Below, piece by piece: positions 16,890 to 24,410 of a stretch of DNA of 24,550 bases (the first letter of the stretch is position 1; every line of letters begins with the position of its first letter). Below the pieces are notes generated by a model. It was not told the DNA's origin and made no database searches. It was given only the letters and a program-made list of their open reading frames with translations. Source of the stretch: a virus; IMG/VR virus record IMGVR_UViG_3300032284_001334, positions 1 through 24,550 of that record; one strand, given 5' to 3'. Made by a program: the position numbers and the translations under genes.

Positions 16890-17504
16890 ATGCCATTTAA
16901 TATTAGTACATTCAAATCAAATGGTCTGGTATACGGTGGTGCCAGACCATCACTATTCAATATTTTTCTATCAGTTCCACAAGGAATTGGTATTGATAAC
17001 ACTTCCGTAGATAAGTTCCGTTTCGTTTGCCGTTCAGCCGAACTTCCAGAATCTACAGTTTCTGCAATCGACGTTCCATATTTTGGCCGTAAGGTTAAGG
17101 TTGCTGGCGATCGTTCTTTTGGTGACTGGTCAGTTACTGTAATGAATGACGAAGACTTTGCTGTTCGTTCTATGTTTGAAACTTGGTCAAACGCTCTTAA
17201 CCGTATGGTTTCTAATATTCGTGATCCTAACGTTGCTGCTGAAAATTACAAGACTGATCTTGAAGTTATTCAGTATGGCAAGGATGGTTCTGCAATTAGA
17301 AGTTATATGTTTGTTGGTGCTTTCCCAACTTCAATCGGCGCTATCTCACTTAGCTGGGATTCAGCAAGTTCTATTGAAGAATTTCCTGTAACTTTCTCTT
17401 ATGATTATTGGATTCCGATTATTGAAGCTTCTGATAAGAAGGCTGGTGGTATTAACACTTATGGCGCTCAAGCCATTCAAGACGGTGTTAATGGTCCAGG
17501 CTAA
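16890..17504 (+). CDS. 19: Tail tube protein gp19
   Basis: This 204-residue protein is a member of the T4 gp19 tail tube family (T4: 163 residues). Typical features are the N-terminal RPSLFNIFLSVP, FRFVCRSAELPESTVSAIDVPYFGRKVKVAGDR, and WSVTVMNDEDFAVRSMFETWSN, followed by a C-terminal EEFPVTFSYDYW. Its hexameric rings stack inside the sheath and carry DNA during injection. The extra length is mainly at the C-terminal end, after the YDYW strand, which is Gly- and Ala-rich. A strong AAAAGGAG Shine-Dalgarno and an adjacent promoter element suit a high-copy product. A hairpin after the gene may reduce read-through into the portal gene. Confidence 0.95.
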   Translation: MPFNISTFKSNGLVYGGARPSLFNIFLSVPQGIGIDNTSVDKFRFVCRSAELPESTVSAIDVPYFGRKVKVAGDRSFGDWSVTVMNDEDFAVRSMFETWSNALNRMVSNIRDPNVAAENYKTDLEVIQYGKDGSAIRSYMFVGAFPTSIGAISLSWDSASSIEEFPVTFSYDYWIPIIEASDKKAGGINTYGAQAIQDGVNGPG

Positions 17505-17510
17505 TAAATA
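17503..17510 (+). promoter_or_regulatory. T4-type late promoter element (AATAAATA)
   Basis: Overlaps the gp19 stop (TAATAAATA) and ends 52 bases before the gp20 ATG. A hairpin lies between it and gp20, so transcripts from here would carry that hairpin in the leader. Confidence 0.45.
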
Positions 17511-17526
17511 TTTTTTTATGATTAAA

Positions 17527-17552
17527 GGGGAGATATTTCGTCTCCCCATTTT
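17527..17552 (+). terminator. Hairpin between gp19 and gp20, weak terminator or leader structure
   Basis: GGGGAGA (17527-17533) pairs perfectly with TCTCCCC (17541-17547) across a 7-base loop, followed by only ATTTT. The short T-tract makes it a weak intrinsic terminator at best. The 3' arm is also complementary to the gp20 Shine-Dalgarno GGAGA (17553-17557), so the structure could act on translation instead. Confidence 0.55.
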
Positions 17553-17562
17553 GGAGATTTAA

Positions 17563-19335
17563 ATGGCAGAATTATTCGGTTTCGAATTTAAAAGAAAACA
17601 GCAAACAGCTACTGATCAAATACAATCATTCGCTCCTAAAGAGACAGATGATGGTGCAGTTGTTGTTGCGGCTGGTGGTGCGTTTGGTACGTATGTTGAC
17701 CTTGATGGAACGGTTAGAACTGAAGCCGAACTTGTTACAAAATATAGAGAAATGTCTCTTCAGCCAGAATGCGATTCTGCAGTTGATGAAATTGTAAATG
17801 AATCTATTTCTATAGATGAAGAAACAATTGTACAAATTAATTTGGAAAATGTTAAAAACATGTCCCCCCAAATTAAAAAAGTTGTTACTGACGAATTCCA
17901 AAATTGTTTAAACTTACTTCAATTTAATACACACGCTTATGATATTTACCGTCGTTGGTATATTGACGGTCGTCTTTATTATCATGTGTTAGTTGATGAA
18001 AAAAATCCAAAAGATGGTATTAAAGAATTACGTTATGTTGATCCACGTAAGATCCGTAAGGTTAGAGAAATAGCAAAGAAGCGTGTTCAGAACGGAAATG
18101 CAGGAGACGCTGTTTTAACCAAAGTTGCAAATGAATATTTTATCTTTAATGATAAAGGATTCAATTATGGAAATAAAACAGTTGGACCTTCTACATCTGG
18201 TTTAAAAATCGCAAAAGATTCTGTTCTTCATGTTGTATCTGGTTTAACTGATAACCAAGGTACAATGGTTCTTTCTTATCTTCATAAGGCAATCAAGGCA
18301 TTAAACCAGCTTCGTACTCTTGAAGATGCGTTAGTTATTTACCGTCTTGCTCGTGCACCAGAACGTCGTATTTGGTATATTGACGTTGGTAACTTGCCTA
18401 AGATGAAAGCCGAACAATATGTGCGCGACATCATGGTTAAGCATAAGAATCGTTTGATTTACGATGCTGCATCTGGTGAAGTTCGCGACGACCGCAAATT
18501 CATGACCATGTTGGAAGATTATTGGCTTCCTCGTCGTGAAGGTGGTAGAGGTACGGAGGTTACTACCCTACCTGGCGGTCAAACACTTGGTCAAATGGAT
18601 GACGTTCTTTACTTCCAAAAGAAGTTCTTACAAACATTAAACGTTCCAGTAAGTCGTCTTAATTCAGACGCTCTATTTTCTATTGGTCGTGCGACAGAAA
18701 TAACAAGAGACGAACTTAAGTTTGCTCGTTTCATTATTCGTTTACGTTCTAGATTTTCTCAGTTATTTACTAAGATGCTTGAAAAGCAATTAGTTCTTAA
18801 GGGTATTATGACTCCTGATGATTGGAATTTATTCGTAACTGATATTAAGTTTGATTATGCCAAGGATAACTATTTCACTGAACTTAAGGATGCTGAAATT
18901 GCTCAGGGACGCATTCAGTTGGCTGGTGCTTTCCAAGACTTTGCTGGTAAGTATTATTCACATGATTGGATTCGTAGAAATATTCTTCATCAGACTGATA
19001 CTGATATTGCAGAGCAGGAAATTCAAATTTCTGCAGAAGCTCAGGCCAACGATCCTCGTTGGTTGAATCCAATGATTGAACAAAATGCTATGCAGATGCA
19101 ACAACAGCAAGCAGCTCAACAGCAACAACAACCACAACAAACTCCTGAAGAACAAAATAAACAAGAAGAAGTAAGACAGGCTCTTGTCTTTATCCAACAG
19201 ATGAAACAAAAGGGCAATCCTTCTAATCGTTCTATTCAGGATCAATCGAAATATAAAGCAGCGGTTCAAGTCGTTGCTAAGAACCCAGATATTGCAAAAT
19301 CATTGAGTTCTAATATGGGCCAAACACAACAGTGA
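17563..19335 (+). CDS. 20: Portal protein gp20
   Basis: This 590-residue protein belongs to the T4 portal family (T4: 524). Recognisable segments are LVTKYREMSLQPECDSAVDEIVNESI near residue 57, YRRWYIDGRLYYHVLVDEKNPKDGIKELRYVDPRKIRKVRE at about 128-168, RAPERRIWYIDVGNLPK near 264, and VSRLNSDALFSIGRATEITRDELKFARFI near 363. Twelve portal subunits form the head vertex ring that starts head assembly, serves as the DNA channel and docks gp17. The C-terminal end is unusual: residues 511-526 contain 12 glutamines, and a charged low-complexity tail follows, making the protein longer than T4's. The Shine-Dalgarno TGGAGA lies next to a hairpin that could compete with it. Confidence 0.95.
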   Translation: MAELFGFEFKRKQQTATDQIQSFAPKETDDGAVVVAAGGAFGTYVDLDGTVRTEAELVTKYREMSLQPECDSAVDEIVNESISIDEETIVQINLENVKNMSPQIKKVVTDEFQNCLNLLQFNTHAYDIYRRWYIDGRLYYHVLVDEKNPKDGIKELRYVDPRKIRKVREIAKKRVQNGNAGDAVLTKVANEYFIFNDKGFNYGNKTVGPSTSGLKIAKDSVLHVVSGLTDNQGTMVLSYLHKAIKALNQLRTLEDALVIYRLARAPERRIWYIDVGNLPKMKAEQYVRDIMVKHKNRLIYDAASGEVRDDRKFMTMLEDYWLPRREGGRGTEVTTLPGGQTLGQMDDVLYFQKKFLQTLNVPVSRLNSDALFSIGRATEITRDELKFARFIIRLRSRFSQLFTKMLEKQLVLKGIMTPDDWNLFVTDIKFDYAKDNYFTELKDAEIAQGRIQLAGAFQDFAGKYYSHDWIRRNILHQTDTDIAEQEIQISAEAQANDPRWLNPMIEQNAMQMQQQQAAQQQQQPQQTPEEQNKQEEVRQALVFIQQMKQKGNPSNRSIQDQSKYKAAVQVVAKNPDIAKSLSSNMGQTQQ

Positions 19336-19347
19336 AGGAATTATTAA

Positions 19348-19542
19348 ATGAATGACATTAATAAATATGATATTAGCGATTTAGTTGCTGCTGCAGCAAA
19401 TCAAAAACCATTAGATTTTGAAGCAGCATTTAATGATTTAATTGTTGATAGAATTTCAAACGCTATTAATGATAAGAAAATTTCAGTCGCACAACAAATG
19501 TATGGTTATAATACAACTAACGAAGAAGAATCAGAGGATTAA
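19348..19542 (+). CDS. 67: Prohead core protein gp67-like
   Basis: This 64-residue protein sits directly after the portal gene, where T4 has gene 67. The segment FEAAFNDLIVDRISNAINDKKISVAQQMYG resembles the T4 gp67 core (about FAEAMAARTIDLIKEEKIAIARNFL), and both end in an acidic tail (here NEEESED). T4 gp67 is about 80 residues; its longer tail is the difference. In T4 it is a component of the scaffold core inside the prohead and is cut to small peptides by the gp21 protease. An AAGGA Shine-Dalgarno lies just after the gp20 stop. The call rests on position, size and this short match. Confidence 0.75.
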   Translation: MNDINKYDISDLVAAAANQKPLDFEAAFNDLIVDRISNAINDKKISVAQQMYGYNTTNEEESED

Positions 19543-19546
19543 ACAA

Positions 19547-20791
19547 ATGGCGAAATCGCTTAGAGACGTTGCTCCTAAAGCTCCTAAGAAGGGCGAGTTT
19601 ACTGGAGTTAATAAGAGTAAAACAGAGCCTGCAGATATTTCTGATTTTGTACCGGATTCAGCATCTGGTAATCGCGATTTTGCCAAAAAGCATAAGATTG
19701 AAAAGCATGAATATCCTCATGGCGACGAAGCCTTTACATCTGGTAAGGTAAAAGGAGCTCCTTATAAGAAGCAAGACCAAAAAGTTTATGAATCAATGAA
19801 GTGCGAATCTTGTGGTAAGGCTTATGAAGGAGAATCATGTGGTTGTGGTTCAAAAGTTCCTCAGGCTGGTGACGGCAAAAGAGGTATAATTGCTGATAAA
19901 AAAAAACTTGATGAAGACGTCGAACAAATTGACGAGTTAAGTAAAGAAACTATGAAATCATACGTAAAAAAAGCTGGTGTTGATAAACGCGATTCGGAAA
20001 TGAAATCTAAAGTATATAGTAAGCTTGCTAATACTTTAGACCCGCAAAGTCCGAAAGAAGCTTCAGAAGTTAGAGCTAAAGGTCATGAACATTATGTTAA
20101 TGCTAAAAAACGTGGTGAAGGTATTAAACTTGCAAAGAAAAAGCTTCAAGAAGTTTTAACTAAGAAAACACCAGTAAGTAAGGTTATTTCAGATTTCGTT
20201 AAGAGCGATGCTCCTACATTTTCTCGCGACTCAAAGAAGCAGCGTATTAAAAGAGCACTTGGTGCTTATTATAACATGCATAAAGAAGAAGCTCTTGATG
20301 AAGTTTCAACTGGTTTAGCTCATAGAGCTGCTATCAAAGCTTGGACTAAATCCGATTTAATGAAATCAGATGCTAAGAAGGATCCAGATATTCAATCTGC
20401 TGCAAATACAATGCTTAAAGCAAGCAAGAAAAATCAGCAGGGCAACAAGTTCATTAGATACGCTCAGGGTATGAAAGAAGAAACAGCTGAAGGTTACGGA
20501 CCTAAAGAAAGAGGTATAGCAGACGGTTATGCTGGGCGTAAACCAGATCCTCATAAGTATATAACAAATCAAGATGGTTCTAGAAAACGTGTACAGTTAA
20601 CTGATCCCAAAGAAATTAAACAGTATATGGCTGGTCATAATGATGATAATTATGGTAATAAAGTATATGAAGATCTAGCTATGCCAATGCTTGAAGGTGG
20701 TAAGAAAAAGAAAACAAGAAAAGAATCTGCACCTGGTGAAACTCCTATGAGATTTCCTTCTGGTGACGTAGGCGATATAGGGAGAGTATAA
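19547..20791 (+). CDS. Unrecognised head-module protein with Cys4 motif, gp68 position
   Basis: The start chosen is ATG at 19547 (414 residues), because a GAGGA Shine-Dalgarno precedes it and the longer frame would overlap gp67 for its whole end. It is Lys-rich and charged. A CxxC-8-CxC cluster (C86, C89, C98, C100) could bind zinc. Two segments, EDVEQIDELSKETMKSYVKKA near 129 and EALDEVSTGLAHRAAIKAW near 251, look like copies of a 'DELS...L..Y..KA' module that recurs, from memory, in prohead and other structural proteins of T4-like phages. It has no similarity I can see to T4 gp68, although it occupies that slot. A prohead core or internal protein cleaved by gp21 is the best inference. Confidence 0.8.
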   Translation: MAKSLRDVAPKAPKKGEFTGVNKSKTEPADISDFVPDSASGNRDFAKKHKIEKHEYPHGDEAFTSGKVKGAPYKKQDQKVYESMKCESCGKAYEGESCGCGSKVPQAGDGKRGIIADKKKLDEDVEQIDELSKETMKSYVKKAGVDKRDSEMKSKVYSKLANTLDPQSPKEASEVRAKGHEHYVNAKKRGEGIKLAKKKLQEVLTKKTPVSKVISDFVKSDAPTFSRDSKKQRIKRALGAYYNMHKEEALDEVSTGLAHRAAIKAWTKSDLMKSDAKKDPDIQSAANTMLKASKKNQQGNKFIRYAQGMKEETAEGYGPKERGIADGYAGRKPDPHKYITNQDGSRKRVQLTDPKEIKQYMAGHNDDNYGNKVYEDLAMPMLEGGKKKKTRKESAPGETPMRFPSGDVGDIGRV

Positions 20792-21045
20792 TGTCATCAA
20801 TAATTAAGCCTCTTGCAAATACAGTAGACATTGGTACAACAGCTAATAATATTGACGGTGCGACTGTTGTAAAGGTCGTTAATCATACAGGATATGCTAC
20901 ATTAGTTTTCAATTATGCTAATGGTTCACAGTATGCAGATATTCCTGTTGCTAATAACGAAAGCGTTATAGTTCAAAAAGGTTCAACAGACCTTATTATC
21001 GGAACTGGTATGTCTGCTGCTGCCATCGCTTGGCCAAAAGGATAA
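20791..21045 (+). CDS. Small unknown protein in the head module
   Basis: This 84-residue protein shares one base with the preceding stop codon (TAATG) and has an AGGGAG Shine-Dalgarno, so it is surely translated with its neighbour. It is predicted beta-rich, with alternating hydrophobic residues (ATVVKVVNHTGYATLVF, then SVIVQKGSTDLII) and no cysteine, signal peptide or transmembrane segment. I do not recognise a family. Between a probable prohead core gene and the gp21 protease, a small capsid-associated, decoration or stabilising protein is possible, but nothing in the sequence proves this. Confidence 0.8.
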   Translation: MSSIIKPLANTVDIGTTANNIDGATVVKVVNHTGYATLVFNYANGSQYADIPVANNESVIVQKGSTDLIIGTGMSAAAIAWPKG

Positions 21046-21049
21046 TAAA

Positions 21050-21724
21050 ATGAAACTCTTTACAGAACTAGTCGAAGACGTTCAATACATTACCGAAGCA
21101 AAAGAAAACGGTAAGAAGCAGCACTTCATTGAAGGTATTTTTCTTCAGGCTGAAATTCAAAACCGTAACGGTCGCGTTTATCCAATGAATGTATTGGAAA
21201 ACGAAGTAGAACGTTATATGCGCGAAACTGTTGATAAGGGGCGTGCTTATGGTGAGCTTGGACACCCAGCTGGCCCATCAATTAATTTAGATCGTGTATC
21301 TCACATAATTACAGAACTTAAGCGCGATAAGAATAACTTTATTGGTAGAGCAAAGCTTACAGAAACTCCTATGGGTAACATTGCTCGTGGTCTTTTAGAG
21401 TCTGGTGCTAATCTTGGTGTTTCTTCTCGTGCTATGGGCTCTTTAAAAGAATCAAATGGTAAGATGGTTGTACAGAGCGACCTAAGACTTTCAACCGCAG
21501 CTGATATTGTTGCTGATCCTTCTGCTCCTGACGCTTTTGTTAAGGGCATTATGGAAAACGTTGAATGGCTTTATGACCCAGTTAATAATACTTGGCATGA
21601 ACAAAAGCTTCATGAAACTAAAAAGAAAATTCATAATATGTCAAAGTCGCAACTTGAAGAACAGCGTTTGGCTATTTTAGAAGATTATATTGCTTCATTA
21701 GCAATAAAGAATAAGTTTATATAA
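21050..21724 (+). CDS. 21: Prohead protease gp21
   Basis: This 224-residue protein is close in size to T4 gp21 (212). It carries the T4-type prohead serine protease motifs: YGELGHP with the probable catalytic His at H72, and LGVSSRAMGSL with the probable nucleophile at S125 or S126. A downstream acidic residue in ADIVADPSAPDAF is a candidate third member. In T4 it is packaged in the prohead, activates itself, and cuts the scaffold and capsid after L/I-x-E. Here it is followed at once by the scaffold gp22 and capsid gp23, its expected substrates. An AAAGGA Shine-Dalgarno overlaps the stop of the upstream gene. The stop codon lies in the gp22 late promoter. Confidence 0.95.
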   Translation: MKLFTELVEDVQYITEAKENGKKQHFIEGIFLQAEIQNRNGRVYPMNVLENEVERYMRETVDKGRAYGELGHPAGPSINLDRVSHIITELKRDKNNFIGRAKLTETPMGNIARGLLESGANLGVSSRAMGSLKESNGKMVVQSDLRLSTAADIVADPSAPDAFVKGIMENVEWLYDPVNNTWHEQKLHETKKKIHNMSKSQLEEQRLAILEDYIASLAIKNKFI

Positions 21725-21727
21725 ATA
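21720..21727 (+). promoter_or_regulatory. T4-type late promoter (TATAAATA, perfect core)
   Basis: Exact core, overlapping the gp21 stop codon and ending 29 bases before the gp22 ATG. A strong TAAGGAGA Shine-Dalgarno follows. Confidence 0.75.
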
Positions 21728-21756
21728 ATTTTAAATTCTATTAAGGAGACTTTTTA

Positions 21757-22920
21757 ATGGCTAAAGAACAAAATACCAACCTTGAAGAAATCTTAGCAAC
21801 TACTCTTGAGGAAGCTAAGAAGAAGCGCCATGCCAAGAAGCGCGAAGAAGAGGAAGAGGAAGAAGGCGAAGAAGAGGAAGAAGAATCTTCTAAGAAAAAG
21901 ATGGAAGAAGAAGCCGACCTAGAAGAAGAAACTCTTGCTGCTTCAACTCTTCATCCAGCAGCTAAGGCTGTTTCCGATCCTAAGTCAAAGATTGGTATGA
22001 TGCAGGCTGTAATGGGCCAGATGCATCAGATGTCAAAGGGCGACCTAACTCATTGGTTCGCTGCTACAATGGCTCAGTTTGGTCCAGGTAAGACATATGG
22101 TGTTGGTGATAATTCAGCTAAGAATTCATCAACTATCGATATGACTACTGGTAAGGGTCCAAAGACAAAGTATCCAATGCCAAAGCTTGGTATTAAGGAA
22201 GACGTTGAAGAAATGTTCAACGGATACGACCTTTCAGAAGATTTCAAGGATGAAGCATCAACTCTATTCGAAGCAGCAATTTCTGCTCGTCTTATTGCTG
22301 AAACTGCTCGTCTTGAAGAAGAATTCGAACAGAAGCTCGCAGAAGAGCTTGAAGTATTTAATGAAGAAATTACATCTAAGATCGACACATACCTTGACTA
22401 TGTTGTTGAAAATTGGATGAAGGAAAACGAAGTTGCCATCGAATCTACTCTTCGTAATGAAATCATGGAAGAATTTATGGATGGTCTAAAGAATCTTTTC
22501 TCAGAACACTACATTAACGTTCCTGAGGAAAAGGTAGAAGTTCTAGAAGCACTTGCTGAAAAGGTAAGTGAACTAGAAGAAAAGCTTGATGAAACAATTT
22601 CTGAAAATGCAGTTCTAAGAGAAGCTCTAATCGAAGATCAGGCTAGAGGTATTTTTGAAGAACTTTCTTCTGATCTTGCACTAACACAGCAGGAAAAGTT
22701 CGCAGCACTCGCTGAAGGAATTGAATTTGATGGTAATCTTGAAACCTATGAAAAGAAGTTGAAGATTATTAAGGAAAATTATTTCCAGGAATCGTCATCA
22801 TCTTATTCTTCTAATATTGAAGAAGAAACCTTCGAAGGTGATATCGGAACAGAAACAGTTAATGTAGATCCTGTAGTTAACCGTTATGTTCAGGCTATTT
22901 CCAGAAACGTTAAAAAGTAA
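21757..22920 (+). CDS. 22: Prohead scaffold (core) protein gp22
   Basis: This 387-residue acidic, helical protein is longer than T4 gp22 (269). Residues from about 150 align with T4: LSEDFKDEASTLFEAAI, then VVENWMKENEVAIESTLRNEIMEEFMDGLKNLFSEHYINVPEEKVEVLE (T4 has LAKEWLAENKLAVDKG and GLKELFVEHNVVVPEESVDVV), and a C-terminal VNRYVQAISR. The helices form the assembly core around which gp23 polymerises, and gp21 then digests it. The first ~140 residues are an extension: a basic KKRHAKKR run, an Asp/Glu-rich run of about 20 residues, and a Met/Gly segment (GMMQAVMGQMHQMSKGDLTHWFA). It has its own perfect late promoter. Confidence 0.95.
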   Translation: MAKEQNTNLEEILATTLEEAKKKRHAKKREEEEEEEGEEEEEESSKKKMEEEADLEEETLAASTLHPAAKAVSDPKSKIGMMQAVMGQMHQMSKGDLTHWFAATMAQFGPGKTYGVGDNSAKNSSTIDMTTGKGPKTKYPMPKLGIKEDVEEMFNGYDLSEDFKDEASTLFEAAISARLIAETARLEEEFEQKLAEELEVFNEEITSKIDTYLDYVVENWMKENEVAIESTLRNEIMEEFMDGLKNLFSEHYINVPEEKVEVLEALAEKVSELEEKLDETISENAVLREALIEDQARGIFEELSSDLALTQQEKFAALAEGIEFDGNLETYEKKLKIIKENYFQESSSSYSSNIEEETFEGDIGTETVNVDPVVNRYVQAISRNVKK

Positions 22921-22925
22921 TTTTT

Positions 22926-22933
22926 TATAAATA
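22926..22933 (+). promoter_or_regulatory. T4-type late promoter (TATAAATA, perfect core)
   Basis: Exact core just after the gp22 stop, ending 34 bases before the gp23 ATG. With the GAAAGGA Shine-Dalgarno it gives the capsid gene its own strong expression signals. Confidence 0.78.
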
Positions 22934-22967
22934 AAATTAAATCCTAATAAACCGAAAGGAAAAATAA

Positions 22968-24347
22968 ATGTATCTAGCTGAGGAAATTCAAAATAAGTGG
23001 TCACCTGTTCTCGATCATGATGCTTTAGGCACCATTCGTGATCAGCACCGCCGTTCCGTAACTGCTCTTATGCTTGAGAACACTGAAAAGGCTCTCCGCG
23101 AATCAGCAGCTCATGGTTCATATCAGACTCTTATGGAAACAGATTCTGTACTTCCTGCCAACTTCATGGGCGCTTCAAGCTCACAGGCTGGTAATGGCGG
23201 TATCGATACTTTCGATCCAGTTCTTATTTCTCTAGTACGTCGTGCAATGCCTAACCTCATTGCTTATGACATCTGCGGCGTTCAGCCAATGACTGGTCCA
23301 ACTGGACTTATCTTCGCAATGCGTTCACGTTATAGCAACCAGACTGGCGATGAAACCTTCTATAATGAAGTTAACACTGCCTTCACTGGTCAGGGTGGTC
23401 TTACTGGCGTTGACGCTAATAACTTCGGTTATGGCTTCAAGGGAACTATTCCAGGCGCAACTGGTACTTCACCACTAACAGCAACCAACACTTATAACAC
23501 TGGTGCTGCTATGACAACTGCTAACGGCGAAGCCCTTGGCGTTGACAATGGTAATACATTCCCACAGATGGCTTTCTCAATCGAGAAGGTAACTGTAACT
23601 GCTAAGACTCGTGCTCTTAAGGCAGAATACACTATGGAACTTGCCCAGGATCTTAAGGCAATCCATGGTCTTGATGCTGAAACCGAACTTTCAAACATTC
23701 TTTCTGCAGAAGTTCTTGCTGAAATCAATCGTGAAGTAGTTCGTACAATCAACATCACTGCTGTTAAGGGTGCTATGGACAACACAACTACTCAGGGCGT
23801 ATTCGACCTTGACACCGACTCAAACGGTCGTTGGTCAGTTGAAAAGTTCAAGGGTCTTATGTTCCAGCTCGAAAGAGAAGCTAACCAGATCGCCAAGCAG
23901 ACACGTCGTGGCAAGGGTAACATCGTTATCTGTTCTTCAGACGTTGCTTCTGCTCTACAGATGGCTGGTGTTCTTGACTACACTCCTGCTCTTAACAGCA
24001 ACAACCTCCAGGTTGACGATACTGGCAATACTTTCGCTGGTGTTCTTAACGGTCGTCTAAAGGTTTATATCGACCCATACGCTCTTGGTGGTAACTATCT
24101 AACTGTTGGTTATAAGGGTTCATCAGCATTCGACGCTGGTCTATTCTATTGCCCATACGTTCCTCTACAGATGGTACGTGCAGTTGATCAGGGTACTTTC
24201 CAGCCTAAGATTGGTTTCAAGACTCGTTATGGCATGGTAGCAAATCCATTTGCTCGTGGTGCTGATGACGGTACTAACCACAATGGCGCTCTTGCCCTTT
24301 CAACTAACGTTTACTATCGTCGCGTGATTGTAAACAACTTGATGTAA
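22968..24347 (+). CDS. 23: Major capsid protein gp23
   Basis: This 459-residue protein is shorter than T4 gp23 (521) and is clearly homologous, with LVRRAMPNLIAYDICGVQPMTGPTGLIFAMRSRY (T4: MVRRAIPNLIAFDICGVQPMNSPTGQVFALRAVY) at about 90-123. An HK97-type fold is known for the family. The N-terminal region resembles T4 around the prohead cleavage site: HGSYQTLME ends at E57, aligning with T4 FGSFLTE at E65. Thus gp21 probably cuts after L-M-E57, leaving about 402 residues. By my count all 16 lysines use AAG and nearly all arginines CGT or CGC, the strongest codon bias in the window, as expected for the most abundant virion protein. A strong terminator follows. Confidence 0.98.
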   Translation: MYLAEEIQNKWSPVLDHDALGTIRDQHRRSVTALMLENTEKALRESAAHGSYQTLMETDSVLPANFMGASSSQAGNGGIDTFDPVLISLVRRAMPNLIAYDICGVQPMTGPTGLIFAMRSRYSNQTGDETFYNEVNTAFTGQGGLTGVDANNFGYGFKGTIPGATGTSPLTATNTYNTGAAMTTANGEALGVDNGNTFPQMAFSIEKVTVTAKTRALKAEYTMELAQDLKAIHGLDAETELSNILSAEVLAEINREVVRTINITAVKGAMDNTTTQGVFDLDTDSNGRWSVEKFKGLMFQLEREANQIAKQTRRGKGNIVICSSDVASALQMAGVLDYTPALNSNNLQVDDTGNTFAGVLNGRLKVYIDPYALGGNYLTVGYKGSSAFDAGLFYCPYVPLQMVRAVDQGTFQPKIGFKTRYGMVANPFARGADDGTNHNGALALSTNVYYRRVIVNNLM

Positions 24348-24381
24348 GTCAAGAAGAAGACGGTTTCAAGCCGCAAACTTT

Positions 24382-24410
24382 AAGAGGGGTCTTCGGATCC
24401 CTCTTTTTTT
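24382..24410 (+). terminator. Strong intrinsic terminator after gp23
   Basis: AAGAGGGGTC (24382-24391) and GATCCCTCTT (24396-24405) form a 10-bp stem with one G-U pair and a C(UUCG)G tetraloop, an exceptionally stable loop type, followed by a run of T to 24410. It should end most capsid transcripts. Confidence 0.92.

Noticed and set aside
19360-19367. AATAAATA near the start of the gp67-like gene
   Set aside because: It is inside the coding sequence and too far (about 180 bases) from the next start to be a convincing promoter.
19442-19546. Longer start for the 414-residue protein
   Set aside because: The extra 35 residues would overlap gp67 almost entirely, lack a Shine-Dalgarno, and look like an out-of-frame reading of gp67. 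ATG at 19547 has a Shine-Dalgarno.
21842-21930. Purine-rich tract as a replication or recombination signal
   Set aside because: It is fully explained by Glu and Lys codons in the gp22 extension. No other origin-like structure was seen.
22074-22388. Minus-strand ORF opposite gp22
   Set aside because: It is a shadow frame caused by the regular codon use of gp22, with no ribosome site or family resemblance. The same applies to the minus-strand frames at 15164-15490, 18958-19269 and 23492-23785.
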